Origin: G965197005 sp965197005
GTDB taxonomy: Bacteria > Pseudomonadota > Gammaproteobacteria > Pseudomonadales > Oceanobacteraceae
Direction: 5' to 3'
Assembly (NCBI GenBank): GCA_965197005.1
Contig: OZ239982.1
Location: 2,480,001-2,544,000, forward strand
DNA length: 64,000 nucleotides
A program made the position numbers and the translations under genes. Shown one piece after another: positions 8,893 through 18,012 of this stretch. The notes under the pieces are model-generated. The model had not been told where the DNA came from. It searched no databases and was given only the letters and a program-made list of their open reading frames with translations. How positions within the stretch are numbered: the first letter of the stretch is position 1; the number at the start of each line of letters is the position of its first letter.

Positions 8893-10155
8893 TTAAATAT
8901 CGGCAACGGATTTTAATGGATAATTAGCAGGAAGAGGCAAACGTGCTACACCTGTATCAATGGCAGCTTGAGCTACAGCGGTAGATACAATCCCCAATAG
9001 ACGAGAATCCGTTGGTTTAGGAATGATATAATCACGCCCAAATTCCATTTCTGTTACCCCATAAGCCTCTTTTACTTCTTCTGTTACAGGCTCTTTAGCT
9101 AAAGCGGCAAGGGCTTTGGCAGCAGCTAGTTTCATTTCTTCATTAATAGCGGTGGCTCGCACATCTAATGCCCCACGGAAGATAAACGGAAAGCCCAATA
9201 CATTGTTGACCTGATTAGGGAAGTCAGAGCGACCTGTTGCCATAATAAGGTCATCACGAGCAGCATTGGCAACGTCTGGCATAATTTCAGGCACAGGATT
9301 GGCACAGGCAAATATAATGGGCTTGGCGGCCATTTTCTTCACTTGTTCAGCGGTTACCATATTAGGACCAGATAAGCCAAGCAGAATATCTGCACCATCA
9401 ATGGCATCGTCAAAGGTACGTTTATCAGTATCAATAGCAAACCCTGCTTTGTATTGGTTTAAATCCGTACGTCCTGAGTGAATAACGCCTTTGCTGTCAC
9501 ACATAAAGATATTTTCTGGCTTCATACCTGCCAAAATAAGCAGTTTTGAGCAAGAAATGGCGGCGGCACCTGCACCTAAAACCGTCATTTTAGCCTCTTC
9601 AAGTTTTTTACCTTGAATTTCCAGCGCATTTAACATGCCTGCAACGGTTACAATGGCAGTGCCGTGCTGGTCATCATGAAATACAGGAATGTCGCACTGC
9701 TCTATTAAAGTGCGCTCAATTTCAAAGCATTCAGGTGCTTTAATGTCTTCAAGATTAATACCACCAAAGGTATTAGCAATACGGCGTACGGTATCAATAA
9801 AAGCCTGAGGACTTTCTGATTCGACTTCAATATCAATGGAATCAACACCCGAAAAGCGTTTAAATAATAGGCTTTTACCTTCCATAACTGGCTTAGATGC
9901 CAGAGGCCCTAAATTACCTAAGCCTAAAATGGCCGTACCATCGGTAATTACGGCAACAAGATTGCCTTTAATGGTGTATTTATAAGCATCTTCAGGATTT
10001 TCTGCAATCGCTTTGACTGGCTCTGCAACGCCTGGGCTGTATGCTAAAGCTAAATCTTTTGCGGTTTTAGCTGGTGTACTCAGTTCAATACTGATTTTTC
10101 CAGGTTTGGGATTAGCGTGATAATCGAGCGCTTCTTGATTGACATCGTTTGACAT
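8893..10155 (-). CDS. maeB: malic enzyme, short form without phosphotransacetylase domain
   Basis: This enzyme oxidatively decarboxylates malate to pyruvate. The N terminus (ALDYHANPKPGKISIELSTPAKTAKDLALAYSPGVAEP) is that of MaeB-type enzymes. The metal and substrate regions include INLEDIKAPECFEIE and FHDDQHGTAIV, and the dinucleotide-binding fold has VLGAGAAAISCSKLL. At 420 aa it holds only the malic-enzyme domains; the E. coli MaeB C-terminal phosphotransacetylase-like domain (total about 760 aa) is absent, as in the pseudomonad enzyme. NADP preference is inferred from the family. Confidence 0.92.
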   Translation of the reverse strand: MSNDVNQEALDYHANPKPGKISIELSTPAKTAKDLALAYSPGVAEPVKAIAENPEDAYKYTIKGNLVAVITDGTAILGLGNLGPLASKPVMEGKSLLFKRFSGVDSIDIEVESESPQAFIDTVRRIANTFGGINLEDIKAPECFEIERTLIEQCDIPVFHDDQHGTAIVTVAGMLNALEIQGKKLEEAKMTVLGAGAAAISCSKLLILAGMKPENIFMCDSKGVIHSGRTDLNQYKAGFAIDTDKRTFDDAIDGADILLGLSGPNMVTAEQVKKMAAKPIIFACANPVPEIMPDVANAARDDLIMATGRSDFPNQVNNVLGFPFIFRGALDVRATAINEEMKLAAAKALAALAKEPVTEEVKEAYGVTEMEFGRDYIIPKPTDSRLLGIVSTAVAQAAIDTGVARLPLPANYPLKSVADI

Positions 10156-10269
10156 AATTTACATCCAGTTTAGTTCTAAAAAATAAAAATACGGCCTCTT
10201 TGATGGCTTACAACTGCCACCTGCCTAATGATAATCAATAATTACCCCTGATGGCTAGATAAAATATGC

Positions 10270-11289
10270 TTATTGCTCTAATAAAGTGCCCAACCATTTA
10301 CTTTTCTCACTGTTATCAAGGGCAACTTTGGCAATAATGGTCAAGGGAATGGATAATAACATGCCCACTGGTCCTAAAATCCAGCCCCAAAAAACCAATG
10401 TAATAAATACCACAAGGCTAGATAAACCCAACGATTTACCCATTAGTTTTGGCTCTAGTACATTGCCTAGCAATGTATTGATAACAATATAAATGCCTGC
10501 AACTATAAGCGCATCGGTTACACTTAGCTGAATAAGGGCAATTAAAATAGCGGGCACGGCGGCAATAATAGAGCCAATATTGGGAATGTAATTTAATAAA
10601 AAGGCGGTTAAAGCCCATAATGCCCAGTATTCTAATCCCATAAGTGCAAGCAGTAATCCGATAATCACTCCATTGGCAACGCTTAATGCGGTTTTAATGA
10701 GTAGGTATTTTTGTACGGTTTCAACAAAAGCATCAAAGTGCAATAATGCACGAGTGTCTTCGCCAAAAGCTCGCTTAATCTTAGCCGGAAAGCCTGATGC
10801 TTCAAGCAGAATAAAGATGACCGTAAATAAAATTAAAAATACGTTGATTAGTACACTGCCTAAACTATTGAATGCTTTAGCAACCATGCCCATAGCTGCC
10901 TTGGGATTGATAATCTCGCTTAATTCATCTGCTTTGATTTCTAATCCTTTTTGGTTTAACCAGGTAACGCTGTGGCTCATCATGCGTTGAATTTTAGCTT
11001 CATAAACAGGTACGTCTTGGTAAAAGTCATTGACGGTACCTCCAATAAAACCAATTAAGGCAAAACCAATTAAAATCAATGCGAGCATGAGTAAGCCTAC
11101 GCCTATGATTGTGGGTACACCATGACGAGTTTGCCAATTTAATAAGGGAGCACATACAATGGCAATAAAAGAGGCAAGTAAAAAGGGGACGATTAAATCG
11201 GCAGCATTTTTAAGCCCTGCAATTACTATGGTTAAGGCGGCTAAAATATAAAGCACTTCTTTTAAGTTAAAACCTGTATTGTTAGACAT
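10270..11289 (-). CDS. AI-2E/PerM family transporter
   Basis: This is a polytopic inner-membrane protein of the AI-2E (PerM/TqsA/YdiK) family. Hydrophobic helices cluster at the N terminus (about residues 10-90) and in the second half (about 150-330). The C-terminal signature includes LLNYIPNIGSIIAAVPAILIAL and LEPKLMGKSLGLSSLVVFITLVFWGWILGPVGMLLSIPL, both typical. Members export autoinducer-2 or other solutes, or act in Na+/H+ exchange, so the substrate is open. The 193-bp gap to ntrC shows no clear feature. Confidence 0.85.
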   Translation of the reverse strand: MSNNTGFNLKEVLYILAALTIVIAGLKNAADLIVPFLLASFIAIVCAPLLNWQTRHGVPTIIGVGLLMLALILIGFALIGFIGGTVNDFYQDVPVYEAKIQRMMSHSVTWLNQKGLEIKADELSEIINPKAAMGMVAKAFNSLGSVLINVFLILFTVIFILLEASGFPAKIKRAFGEDTRALLHFDAFVETVQKYLLIKTALSVANGVIIGLLLALMGLEYWALWALTAFLLNYIPNIGSIIAAVPAILIALIQLSVTDALIVAGIYIVINTLLGNVLEPKLMGKSLGLSSLVVFITLVFWGWILGPVGMLLSIPLTIIAKVALDNSEKSKWLGTLLEQ

Positions 11290-11482
11290 ATTGCTGCCTT
11301 TTTAGAAAGTAGATAAATAAGTGAATTATCATAGCAAACCAGATAACTTAAATGCCAGTGATTAATCTTTTGTGCATATTTACTGTGTAACTATTGTGCT
11401 GTGATAAATAGTTTGTAACTGGCACCCAGTGTATGCTGTTTATGGCTCTGTTTATAAGTGTTTTTAAGTAAAAAAACGCTCT

Positions 11483-12865
11483 TTAGTTTATTTGTAATTC
11501 TTGCATTTTACGAGTTAGGGTGTTTCTTCCCCAACCTAGTAGCTTGGCGGCTTCTTGTTTTTTACCTTGGGTATATTCAAGGGCGCATTGTATGATAATG
11601 CGTTCAAATTCTGGTAAAGATTGCTCTAAAATGGGGGTGTCTTGGTTTTTATTCAACTGTTGGCTAACCCATGTTTTCAATGCTTTTTGCCAATTTTCGT
11701 GTGTTTGTTGCTGGTTTTCTGCTTTTAATTCTGGTGGTAAGTCTTCTATTTCTACATACTGAGCACTTGCCATTACGCTAATCCAGCGGCAGGTGTTTTC
11801 TAACTGGCGCACGTTACCTGGCCATTGTAGCTGAGATAAGTAGTCTTGGGCTTTGGGGCTTAGGGTTTTTTGTTCAATCCCTAGTTCTTTGGCGGCTTGA
11901 GCTAAGAAGTGATTGGCTAACATGGGAATGTCTTCTCGCCTTTGTGCTAATTTTGGTAATTGTAGGCGAATGACATTGAGCCTGTGATATAGGTCTTCAC
12001 GAAAATTGCCTTGCTTAACCAGTTGTTGTAAGTCTTGATGGGTGGCGGCGATAATTCTAACATCTACCTTAGTGGGTGCGGTTGCTCCTACAGAATAAAA
12101 CTCGCCATTTGCGAGTACTCTTAATAGGCGAGTTTGGGTGTCTGCTGGCATATCGCCAATTTCATCTAAAAATAAGGTGCCGCCATCGGCTTGTTGAAAG
12201 CGTCCTTGACGTGTGCCTGCTGCTCCAGTAAATGCACCTTTTTCATGTCCAAATAATTCAGATTCAATGAGGTCTTTGGGTATGGCTGCCATATTTAGGG
12301 CGATAAAGGACTGTTTGGCTCTAGGACTATGCTGATGTAGGGCATGGGCAATGAGTTCTTTGCCTGTGCCTGATTCGCCATTAATCAGTACGCTGATATT
12401 TGCTTGTGCTAATCGACCTATGGCACGAAATACGGCTTGCATGGCGGGCGCTTCACCAATAATGGAGGAGTTGGATAAGACCGGTGAGCTGGTTGCTGGT
12501 ATGTTATTTTGTGCTAGTGCTCGCTGGACTAAGCAGGTGGCTTCGTCAATGTCAAAGGGCTTGGGCAAATAATCAAATGCACCCGTTTGGTAGGCGGAAA
12601 CGGCACTGTCTAAATCTGAATGTGCAGTCATGATGATAACTGGAATGCTGGGATAGTCGTTTTGAATATGTTGTAAAAATTCGAGCCCGTTCATCTCTGG
12701 CATGCGAATGTCGCATACTATGGCACTTGGTTGCTGGTATGCTAATTTCTGTAAGGCTTTAGAAGCACTTGCAAAACATTCAATCTGTACATCAAGCTGG
12801 GCTATGGCTTTTTCTAGCACCCAGCGAATAGAGCTGTCGTCATCAATAATCCAAACACTGTTCAT
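11483..12865 (-). CDS. ntrC: NtrC, nitrogen regulation sigma54 response regulator
   Basis: NtrC (GlnG) activates sigma54 promoters of nitrogen-assimilation genes when phosphorylated by NtrB. The receiver domain at the N terminus carries the phosphorylated aspartate in VCDIRMPEMNG (about D52). The AAA+ domain has Walker A GESGTGKE, the sigma54-contacting GAFTGA loop, and Walker B GGTLFLDEIGDMP. The C terminus is a Fis-type helix-turn-helix (KQEAAKLLGWGRNTLTRKM). Two in-frame ATGs are adjacent (12868 and 12865); AAAGAG is better spaced for the second. It follows ntrB by about 9 bp. glnA, the usual neighbour, is not here. Confidence 0.95.
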   Translation of the reverse strand: MNSVWIIDDDSSIRWVLEKAIAQLDVQIECFASASKALQKLAYQQPSAIVCDIRMPEMNGLEFLQHIQNDYPSIPVIIMTAHSDLDSAVSAYQTGAFDYLPKPFDIDEATCLVQRALAQNNIPATSSPVLSNSSIIGEAPAMQAVFRAIGRLAQANISVLINGESGTGKELIAHALHQHSPRAKQSFIALNMAAIPKDLIESELFGHEKGAFTGAAGTRQGRFQQADGGTLFLDEIGDMPADTQTRLLRVLANGEFYSVGATAPTKVDVRIIAATHQDLQQLVKQGNFREDLYHRLNVIRLQLPKLAQRREDIPMLANHFLAQAAKELGIEQKTLSPKAQDYLSQLQWPGNVRQLENTCRWISVMASAQYVEIEDLPPELKAENQQQTHENWQKALKTWVSQQLNKNQDTPILEQSLPEFERIIIQCALEYTQGKKQEAAKLLGWGRNTLTRKMQELQIN

Positions 12866-12874
12866 CATGTCTCT

Positions 12875-13951
12875 TTAGTTTGTTGTTAAAGGAAGGTAAA
12901 TTGAGAAAACCGCTCCTTGGAGAAGGTTTTCAAATTCAATAATACCACCAAATTGGCTAATGATACTTTGGCTTATTGCTAAACCAAGTCCTGAGCCTTC
13001 GGCTCGCCCACTAATCATGGGATAAAACATTTTTTGCTGTATGTCTGCACTAATTCCTGGTCCATTATCAATAATGTCCATACGCAAAACGAGCTTATGG
13101 GTATGATGATGCAGGGTAAATTGTCTAACAATGCGGGTTTTAAATTGTAAAATGGGCTCTACTGTATGCGCTTCTTGCATTGCTTGTTTGGCATTTAAAC
13201 TGATATTTAATACCGCTTGAATTAGTTGGTTTTTATCTCCTGTTAATTCGGGAATGGAGGGGTCGTAATCACGCTTAATAGTAAGTGTGGGGGCATTGTC
13301 TACATGAATAATTTGACAAACTCGCTCCAGAACTTCATGAACATTAAGTGCTTGGATATGTGTTTGCTTGTTGGGTAAGAGCATTCTATCTACTAAGTGA
13401 CGTAGACGATCAGCTTCGGCAATAATGACGCTGGTGTATTCTTTATGTTGCTGCTGTTTTAAGTTTCTCTCTAAAAGCTGTGCTGAACCACGTATACCTC
13501 CTAACGGGTTTTTTATTTCATGGGCTAAACTACGCAAAAATGAATGCGTTGTTTGCTGTTGGTTTTGCCACTGTTCTTCTTGGTCTATACGTTTTAGACG
13601 ATCTCTTTTTTGTATTTCTAGCAGTAAGTGAGGGTCTTGTTTGTATTCTAAATTAAGCGGACTGATGCTTAGATCTAATACTAAGGATTGTTGATTGTGT
13701 AAGTATAAATGTGCATCACGCTGAATATAGGGCGTTTGCTTGGCTAATGCTTTATGTAAAATGGCAATTAATCCATCATCATCATAAATAAGCTGAGTCA
13801 GGCTCATGCTTTTACCACGACTACCGCTGGTGGCAAAGAGCATTTGTGCGGCTGGGTTAATTTGTTTAATGTGCAGTTGGTGGTCTAATAACAGTACTGC
13901 TGTACTCATGTTTTCTAGTAGCCAATGCGTTAAATTAGAGCTCATACTCAT
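12875..13951 (-). CDS. ntrB: NtrB, nitrogen regulation sensor histidine kinase
   Basis: NtrB (GlnL) is the cytoplasmic kinase/phosphatase that sets the phosphorylation of NtrC in response to the PII protein. It has no membrane segment. The N-terminal PAS domain reads MSTAVLLLDHQLHIKQINPAAQMLF. The phosphoacceptor histidine is in SLAHEIKNPLGGIRGSAQLL, and the ATPase domain shows DIIDNGPGISADIQ and GRAEGSGLGLAISQSII. The length of 358 aa is normal. The start (MSMSS) has no clear Shine-Dalgarno, so a nearby start is possible. It sits just ahead of ntrC. Confidence 0.94.
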   Translation of the reverse strand: MSMSSNLTHWLLENMSTAVLLLDHQLHIKQINPAAQMLFATSGSRGKSMSLTQLIYDDDGLIAILHKALAKQTPYIQRDAHLYLHNQQSLVLDLSISPLNLEYKQDPHLLLEIQKRDRLKRIDQEEQWQNQQQTTHSFLRSLAHEIKNPLGGIRGSAQLLERNLKQQQHKEYTSVIIAEADRLRHLVDRMLLPNKQTHIQALNVHEVLERVCQIIHVDNAPTLTIKRDYDPSIPELTGDKNQLIQAVLNISLNAKQAMQEAHTVEPILQFKTRIVRQFTLHHHTHKLVLRMDIIDNGPGISADIQQKMFYPMISGRAEGSGLGLAISQSIISQFGGIIEFENLLQGAVFSIYLPLTTN

Positions 13952-14070
13952 AAGATGGGTGTGTTGTTAAAATATAGAGTTTAGTGATAATTTTGCTATT
14001 TTGCACTGATTTTGTGCATACGCATTGCGCTATGTGACTTTGCCTATGGCATAAACCGATTACATAAAAA

Positions 14071-14089
14071 AGGCGAGAAATACTCGCCT
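14071..14089 (-). terminator. rho-independent terminator after the pectinacetylesterase-family gene
   Basis: AGGCGAG-AAATA-CTCGCCT forms a 7-bp GC-rich stem extended by flanking A/T pairs. On the minus strand it is followed by a T-run, 21 bp after the stop of the gene at 14110-15624. Confidence 0.75.
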
Positions 14090-14109
14090 TAAAAATAATT
14101 TATACAAAA

Positions 14110-15624
14110 TCAAATACCTGCACCGCCATCGCCAAAGAACCATTTGGTAAACTTACCTATTAAGTCAATTTGCTTGCGGTCAGCTTCAAAATCTTTTTCT
14201 TGGGCACGCATAACGGCACCTTCGCCGTCGGTAATATTGTGCATAAAGTCATTAAAGGTCAGCTCTTGCTCTTGAATGTCTGTGGTTTTATCAATTTTAA
14301 AGCTGAGTGTATGTCCTAGTAATGCTTCTCTGGTTGCTGGCAAATAATATCCATAATTGCTGGCACTTATTTCTTGGGTAAATCTGTTTAAATCTTGCTG
14401 CCAGTAGCGTAGGGTATTTTGGCGACGTATTTTAGAATTAGGGTGATTTGCACCTTCTAAAAAGCGGCGATAAATAAAAGAAGAAAAGATATAGTCTTCT
14501 TGATAGGTCATAAGTCCTAAACGGTCATTGGGGTATTTAAGTGCGAAGGCATTGCTAATGCTACCAATATTATTTTCATTAAAATGATTGGGCATTTCAC
14601 TTTTGTACCATTGTAGTGGTGTACGATAGGTGCCATCTGCAAGGTTTAATTTTGCTGCCATGCCCCACATTTTGAGTGCTTCAGTAAACAATGGTTTTGA
14701 AGGATTGTCTGCGACACTGCCGTTTAAGTCGTTAAACCAAATAGGCCCACCGTCATTTACCATGTAAGATTTTTGTGCCTGAGAAAAGAGTTTACGAGCG
14801 GCATAATATAAGCCATTTGCACCTACACCGCCTGCACTTTGTCCTGTTAGCATAAATTGTGCTGGCGATTCTAGATTATTACGAACCCAAGCACCTACCT
14901 GTAATAAATTAATTGCACCTTTGTGCTGCACAACTAGGGTTTTAGTTGCATCTTTTGGGTCTTGATAAATTTGTGTTTTAAACCCTAAATGGACATCGCC
15001 TGTGCAATAAGGTAGGTAAACTTTATTCCATTTTTGTGTTTTATTTTGATAGTTGGGCGTAAAGTCTGCTGGTAATACGCTGCTGATATTACGTACTAAG
15101 GTGCTGAACATACTGCTTTGTTTTAGGGTACTGGCACTAAAAAAGGCTAAGCGGTCTTTTTTATCTAAGGGTTTAAATAGATTTTTAATGATGCCTGTTA
15201 CCATGTCTTGTTTACAGCTTTCATAGCTCCAACAAGCACCGCCACCTTCTAAAATGGTCATTAAGTTGCTGGTATTCGCACGCCGCTTAACCCAAAACTT
15301 ATAGGGAGAGCCATCACCACAACTGGCTCCTGTTGCGGGGTCTAGGGTCACTTCTTGCCAAACATTGTAAAGGGCGGGCATAAATCCATCTTTAAAATCA
15401 GTGCGTGCTGATTTAATATGAAATGGAATATTGGCTTTATCTTGCTCATTTAAGGGATTATTTGCTTGGCGAGGTTTAAAGTAATTCATGAAGGTTTCAC
15501 GGCTAGAATAATCGCCTAAATCTGCCAGTGCATTACCAGTAAATAATGCCAATAGAGATAAAATCATTAGTCTGGATAGGTTACCGCTTGTAACTTTAAT
15601 ATTTCTAAACATTGCAAACACCAT
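14110..15624 (-). CDS. secreted pectinacetylesterase/Notum-family hydrolase
   Basis: This is a predicted secreted serine hydrolase of the pectinacetylesterase (PAE/Notum) family. A signal peptide ends at about GNALA (residue 34). The oxyanion-side motif ILEGGGACWSYESC is at about 124-137. The nucleophile elbow GQSAGGVGANG has Ser at about 263. Candidate aspartate and histidine are in TYQEDYIFSSF and LLGHTLSF near the C terminus. Several cysteines fit an extracytoplasmic protein. The substrate is unknown: relatives remove acetyl or acyl groups from polysaccharides or proteins. There is no clear Shine-Dalgarno, and an ATG 12 bp further in is an alternative start. A terminator follows. Type II secretion genes elsewhere in the window offer an export route, which is speculation. 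Confidence 0.75.
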   Translation of the reverse strand: MVFAMFRNIKVTSGNLSRLMILSLLALFTGNALADLGDYSSRETFMNYFKPRQANNPLNEQDKANIPFHIKSARTDFKDGFMPALYNVWQEVTLDPATGASCGDGSPYKFWVKRRANTSNLMTILEGGGACWSYESCKQDMVTGIIKNLFKPLDKKDRLAFFSASTLKQSSMFSTLVRNISSVLPADFTPNYQNKTQKWNKVYLPYCTGDVHLGFKTQIYQDPKDATKTLVVQHKGAINLLQVGAWVRNNLESPAQFMLTGQSAGGVGANGLYYAARKLFSQAQKSYMVNDGGPIWFNDLNGSVADNPSKPLFTEALKMWGMAAKLNLADGTYRTPLQWYKSEMPNHFNENNIGSISNAFALKYPNDRLGLMTYQEDYIFSSFIYRRFLEGANHPNSKIRRQNTLRYWQQDLNRFTQEISASNYGYYLPATREALLGHTLSFKIDKTTDIQEQELTFNDFMHNITDGEGAVMRAQEKDFEADRKQIDLIGKFTKWFFGDGGAGI

Positions 15625-15759
15625 TTATTTGTTAATACTTTGTTAAGTTTTGTATTTTATATCTAAAATTCGTAACATTCAAGTTATTTATAATACACTT
15701 GTTTATGTGTTATATTTAAAGCTGTTAGTTTTTATTGTCTGTATTTAGGGAAGTGTTTG

Positions 15760-16389
15760 ATGTTGCGTTATTTTTTACCTTTATTTTTTGTTTTTATAAT
15801 ACTGTTAGGTGCTATTTTTAGTTGGCGCTGGGTCTCTACTGAGGATACGGTTGTCGCGCCTTTTAATAATACTGACCTTGCATCTAAAACAGCCGCAAGT
15901 AATCCTGCTGTACCGACCACCAAACATATCCCTATAGAACATAACCATTTTGCAAAAAACCCTTTAGCTACTTTATTTAATGAGTTAGAAGCAATTCGCA
16001 GTGAAGTACAGGGCAAACAAAAAATCAGTCCTCAACGTATTACCAATGCCTACCATGAACTAAATAAAATGGTTTCTGAAAAACGCTTATCTCCACTGGA
16101 AACGGTACGCACAAAGCAGTGGCTTATTGATTTGTTGGCGCAACCAAATTCTGCTTTAAACAAGCAGTTTGATATGGAAATGAGTGCCTTAAAGCAGCAG
16201 ACGATTAATGCCATTAAAGAAGAGGAGTTAAACAAACAAAATAATCCTAATTTTCAAAAATATAAAAAAGAGGAAGCACGTTTAACTCAAGAGGTGTTAC
16301 AAAAATACCCTCATAATGCGGAACTGGCGACACAAGAGCTAGAACAAAAACTAAACCTGCTTAGAGCGCAGATATACCAAACTAATTAG
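15760..16389 (+). CDS. membrane-anchored protein of unknown function, helical periplasmic domain
   Basis: I do not recognise the family. The ATG at 15760 (MLRYFLPLF) has GGGAAG about 5 bases upstream; a TTG codon just before it is not needed. Residues 5-25 form one strong membrane helix, so the protein is probably anchored with the rest in the periplasm. A low-complexity linker is followed from about residue 65 by a strongly charged helical region rich in K, E, Q and N, probably coiled or a helical bundle. The layout recalls lipase foldases (N-terminal anchor plus helices) and the neighbour is a secreted hydrolase transcribed divergently, but I do not see the foldase signature motif, so a chaperone role is only a suggestion. 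Confidence 0.6.
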   Translation: MLRYFLPLFFVFIILLGAIFSWRWVSTEDTVVAPFNNTDLASKTAASNPAVPTTKHIPIEHNHFAKNPLATLFNELEAIRSEVQGKQKISPQRITNAYHELNKMVSEKRLSPLETVRTKQWLIDLLAQPNSALNKQFDMEMSALKQQTINAIKEEELNKQNNPNFQKYKKEEARLTQEVLQKYPHNAELATQELEQKLNLLRAQIYQTN

Positions 16390-16406
16390 GTGGCAAGGTT
16401 TAAGGA

Positions 16407-16715
16407 TTATAAAAAACGCAGTGCAATTGCCGCTCCAAGACTGAGCATACAAGCCCAAGCAGAAAACAACCATCTTAGTATGCGGTTATTGGGTATAAAA
16501 CCAACACCACGCACTAGCGCTGCACTCATTGACCAAAATAATAAGCTGGCTATGCCATGATCTGCTTGCCCCTGTGCATTGGTAAAGACGACGGGAAAGG
16601 TACTACCAACTAGCATAATGGCAATGCCAATGAGCAGCAAAAACAGGTTAATGCTGTTTTCTCCTTGCGAGTCATTGGCTATAGGCTCTTGCTCTGGCGT
16701 TGAATTTTTTGCCAT
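16407..16715 (-). CDS. ybgE: YbgE, cyd operon membrane protein
   Basis: A small membrane protein of 102 aa with about three helices after a polar N terminus. The segment ALVRGVGFIPNNRILRWLFSAWACMLSLGAA is typical of the YbgE family encoded at the end of cydAB operons. Its function is not established; it is thought to accompany assembly of cytochrome bd. It lies 14 bp after cydX and converges on the gene ending at 16389. Confidence 0.8.
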   Translation of the reverse strand: MAKNSTPEQEPIANDSQGENSINLFLLLIGIAIMLVGSTFPVVFTNAQGQADHGIASLLFWSMSAALVRGVGFIPNNRILRWLFSAWACMLSLGAAIALRFL

Positions 16716-16729
16716 ATTTCGTACTCCTG

Positions 16730-16855
16730 CTAGCTGTCATCATGGTTATTTTTTAGCGATTCCTTACGGGCTTCTTCATTTTCTAGCCACATGGCATTTA
16801 AAATAGATAGCAATACAGCAAAGCCGACACCTAATACCCAAGCAAAATACCACAT
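16730..16855 (-). CDS. cydX: CydX, small subunit of cytochrome bd oxidase (41 aa)
   Basis: CydX is a short single-helix subunit needed for stability and activity of the cytochrome bd-I complex. My translation of the minus strand starts MWYFAWVLGVGFAVLLS, then ILNAMWLENEEARKES, and ends after 41 residues at the TAG at 16732-16730. MWYFAWxLG is the family hallmark. The helix spans residues 3-22 and a charged tail faces the cytoplasm. GAGAAAA lies just before the ATG. It sits in the normal place between cydB (16 bp) and ybgE (14 bp). Confidence 0.93.
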   Translation of the reverse strand: MWYFAWVLGVGFAVLLSILNAMWLENEEARKESLKNNHDDS

Positions 16856-16871
16856 TTTTTTCTCCTCTAAG

Positions 16872-18011
16872 TTAATACAGCGAATGTTCTTGTTCTCGAA
16901 TATAGGCTTTGGTTACTTTGCCTCGCATAACCCGATAGGCCCAACTGGTATAGAGCACAATAATGGGTAAAAATAAGACGGTGACATAAAACATAATCAT
17001 CAAGGTAAGGTGACTTGAGGTGCTATCCCAAACCGTTAAGCTAGATGCCATGTGTGAACTTGAGGGCATTACAAAGGGAAATAAAGAAGTGCCTGCTGTA
17101 CTGATAATAGAAAGCAAAACCAAACTTGAGGTAATAAAAGCAAGCAATGGTTTGTGTAATTTTAAAAACATGGCGGTAATAAGTGACATGCTAATGGCTA
17201 AAACAGGCAGTGCCCAAAGTGCAGGATAGGGCTGATAATTATTTAGCCATGCACCTGCTTGTCTAATAACATCTTTATTTAAAGGGTTGGGTAGCCCTTG
17301 AGGTTCAACCACAGAGGTAATCACATAGCCGTCAATAAATTGTAGCCAAATACCACCTATTACAAATAAGATAATGGTTATAAAGGCACTGATAATGCCG
17401 AATTTAACACTGCGCTGATATACTTCATCTACAGTTCGTAAAGCCAAATAAGCTGCGCCTTGGGTAATGAGCATGGCGGCACTTAGTAAACCACAAAGCA
17501 AGGCGAATGGATTTAATAACCCCCAAAAACTGCCTGTATAGGTTGAAACAAGGGTGTCATTAAAGCTAAAAGGCACACCCATAAATAAATTACCAAAGGC
17601 AACACCAAATACAACAGCGGGGACAAAACTGCCTATAAATAGCCCCCAGTCCCAAGCAGTACGCCAAGTTGGGTGTTTTATCATGCTGCGATATTTAAAA
17701 CCAACTGGACGAAAAAACATGGCCCATAATACCGCCATCATTGCCCAATAAAAGCCACTAAAAGCGGTTGCATAAACCAATGGCCAAGCTGCAAAAATAG
17801 CACCACCTGCGGTCACAAACCAAACTTGGTTACCCTCCCAATGGGGACCTATGGTATTGACCACCACTCGTCTTTCTGTATCGTCTCTGGCAACAAATGG
17901 CAGTAAGGAGCAAACACCCATATCGTGCCCGTCCATAATGGCAAAACCAATTAGTAATACCCCGACAAAAGCCCACCAAATGAGTTTTAATATGTCATAG
18001 TCAAATAGCAT
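16872..18011 (-). CDS. cydB: cytochrome bd ubiquinol oxidase subunit II
   Basis: CydB is the second large membrane subunit of the bd-type quinol oxidase, which reduces oxygen with high affinity under microaerobic conditions. The N terminus LIWWAFVGVLLIGFAIMDGHDMG is diagnostic, and the stretch RRVVVNTIGPHWEGNQVWFVTAGGAIFAAWPLVYATAFSGFY is the strongly conserved core. About eight to nine helices fill 379 aa, equal to the E. coli length. It is separated from cydA by a single base. Confidence 0.97.
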   Translation of the reverse strand: MLFDYDILKLIWWAFVGVLLIGFAIMDGHDMGVCSLLPFVARDDTERRVVVNTIGPHWEGNQVWFVTAGGAIFAAWPLVYATAFSGFYWAMMAVLWAMFFRPVGFKYRSMIKHPTWRTAWDWGLFIGSFVPAVVFGVAFGNLFMGVPFSFNDTLVSTYTGSFWGLLNPFALLCGLLSAAMLITQGAAYLALRTVDEVYQRSVKFGIISAFITIILFVIGGIWLQFIDGYVITSVVEPQGLPNPLNKDVIRQAGAWLNNYQPYPALWALPVLAISMSLITAMFLKLHKPLLAFITSSLVLLSIISTAGTSLFPFVMPSSSHMASSLTVWDSTSSHLTLMIMFYVTVLFLPIIVLYTSWAYRVMRGKVTKAYIREQEHSLY

Positions 18012-18012
18012 C

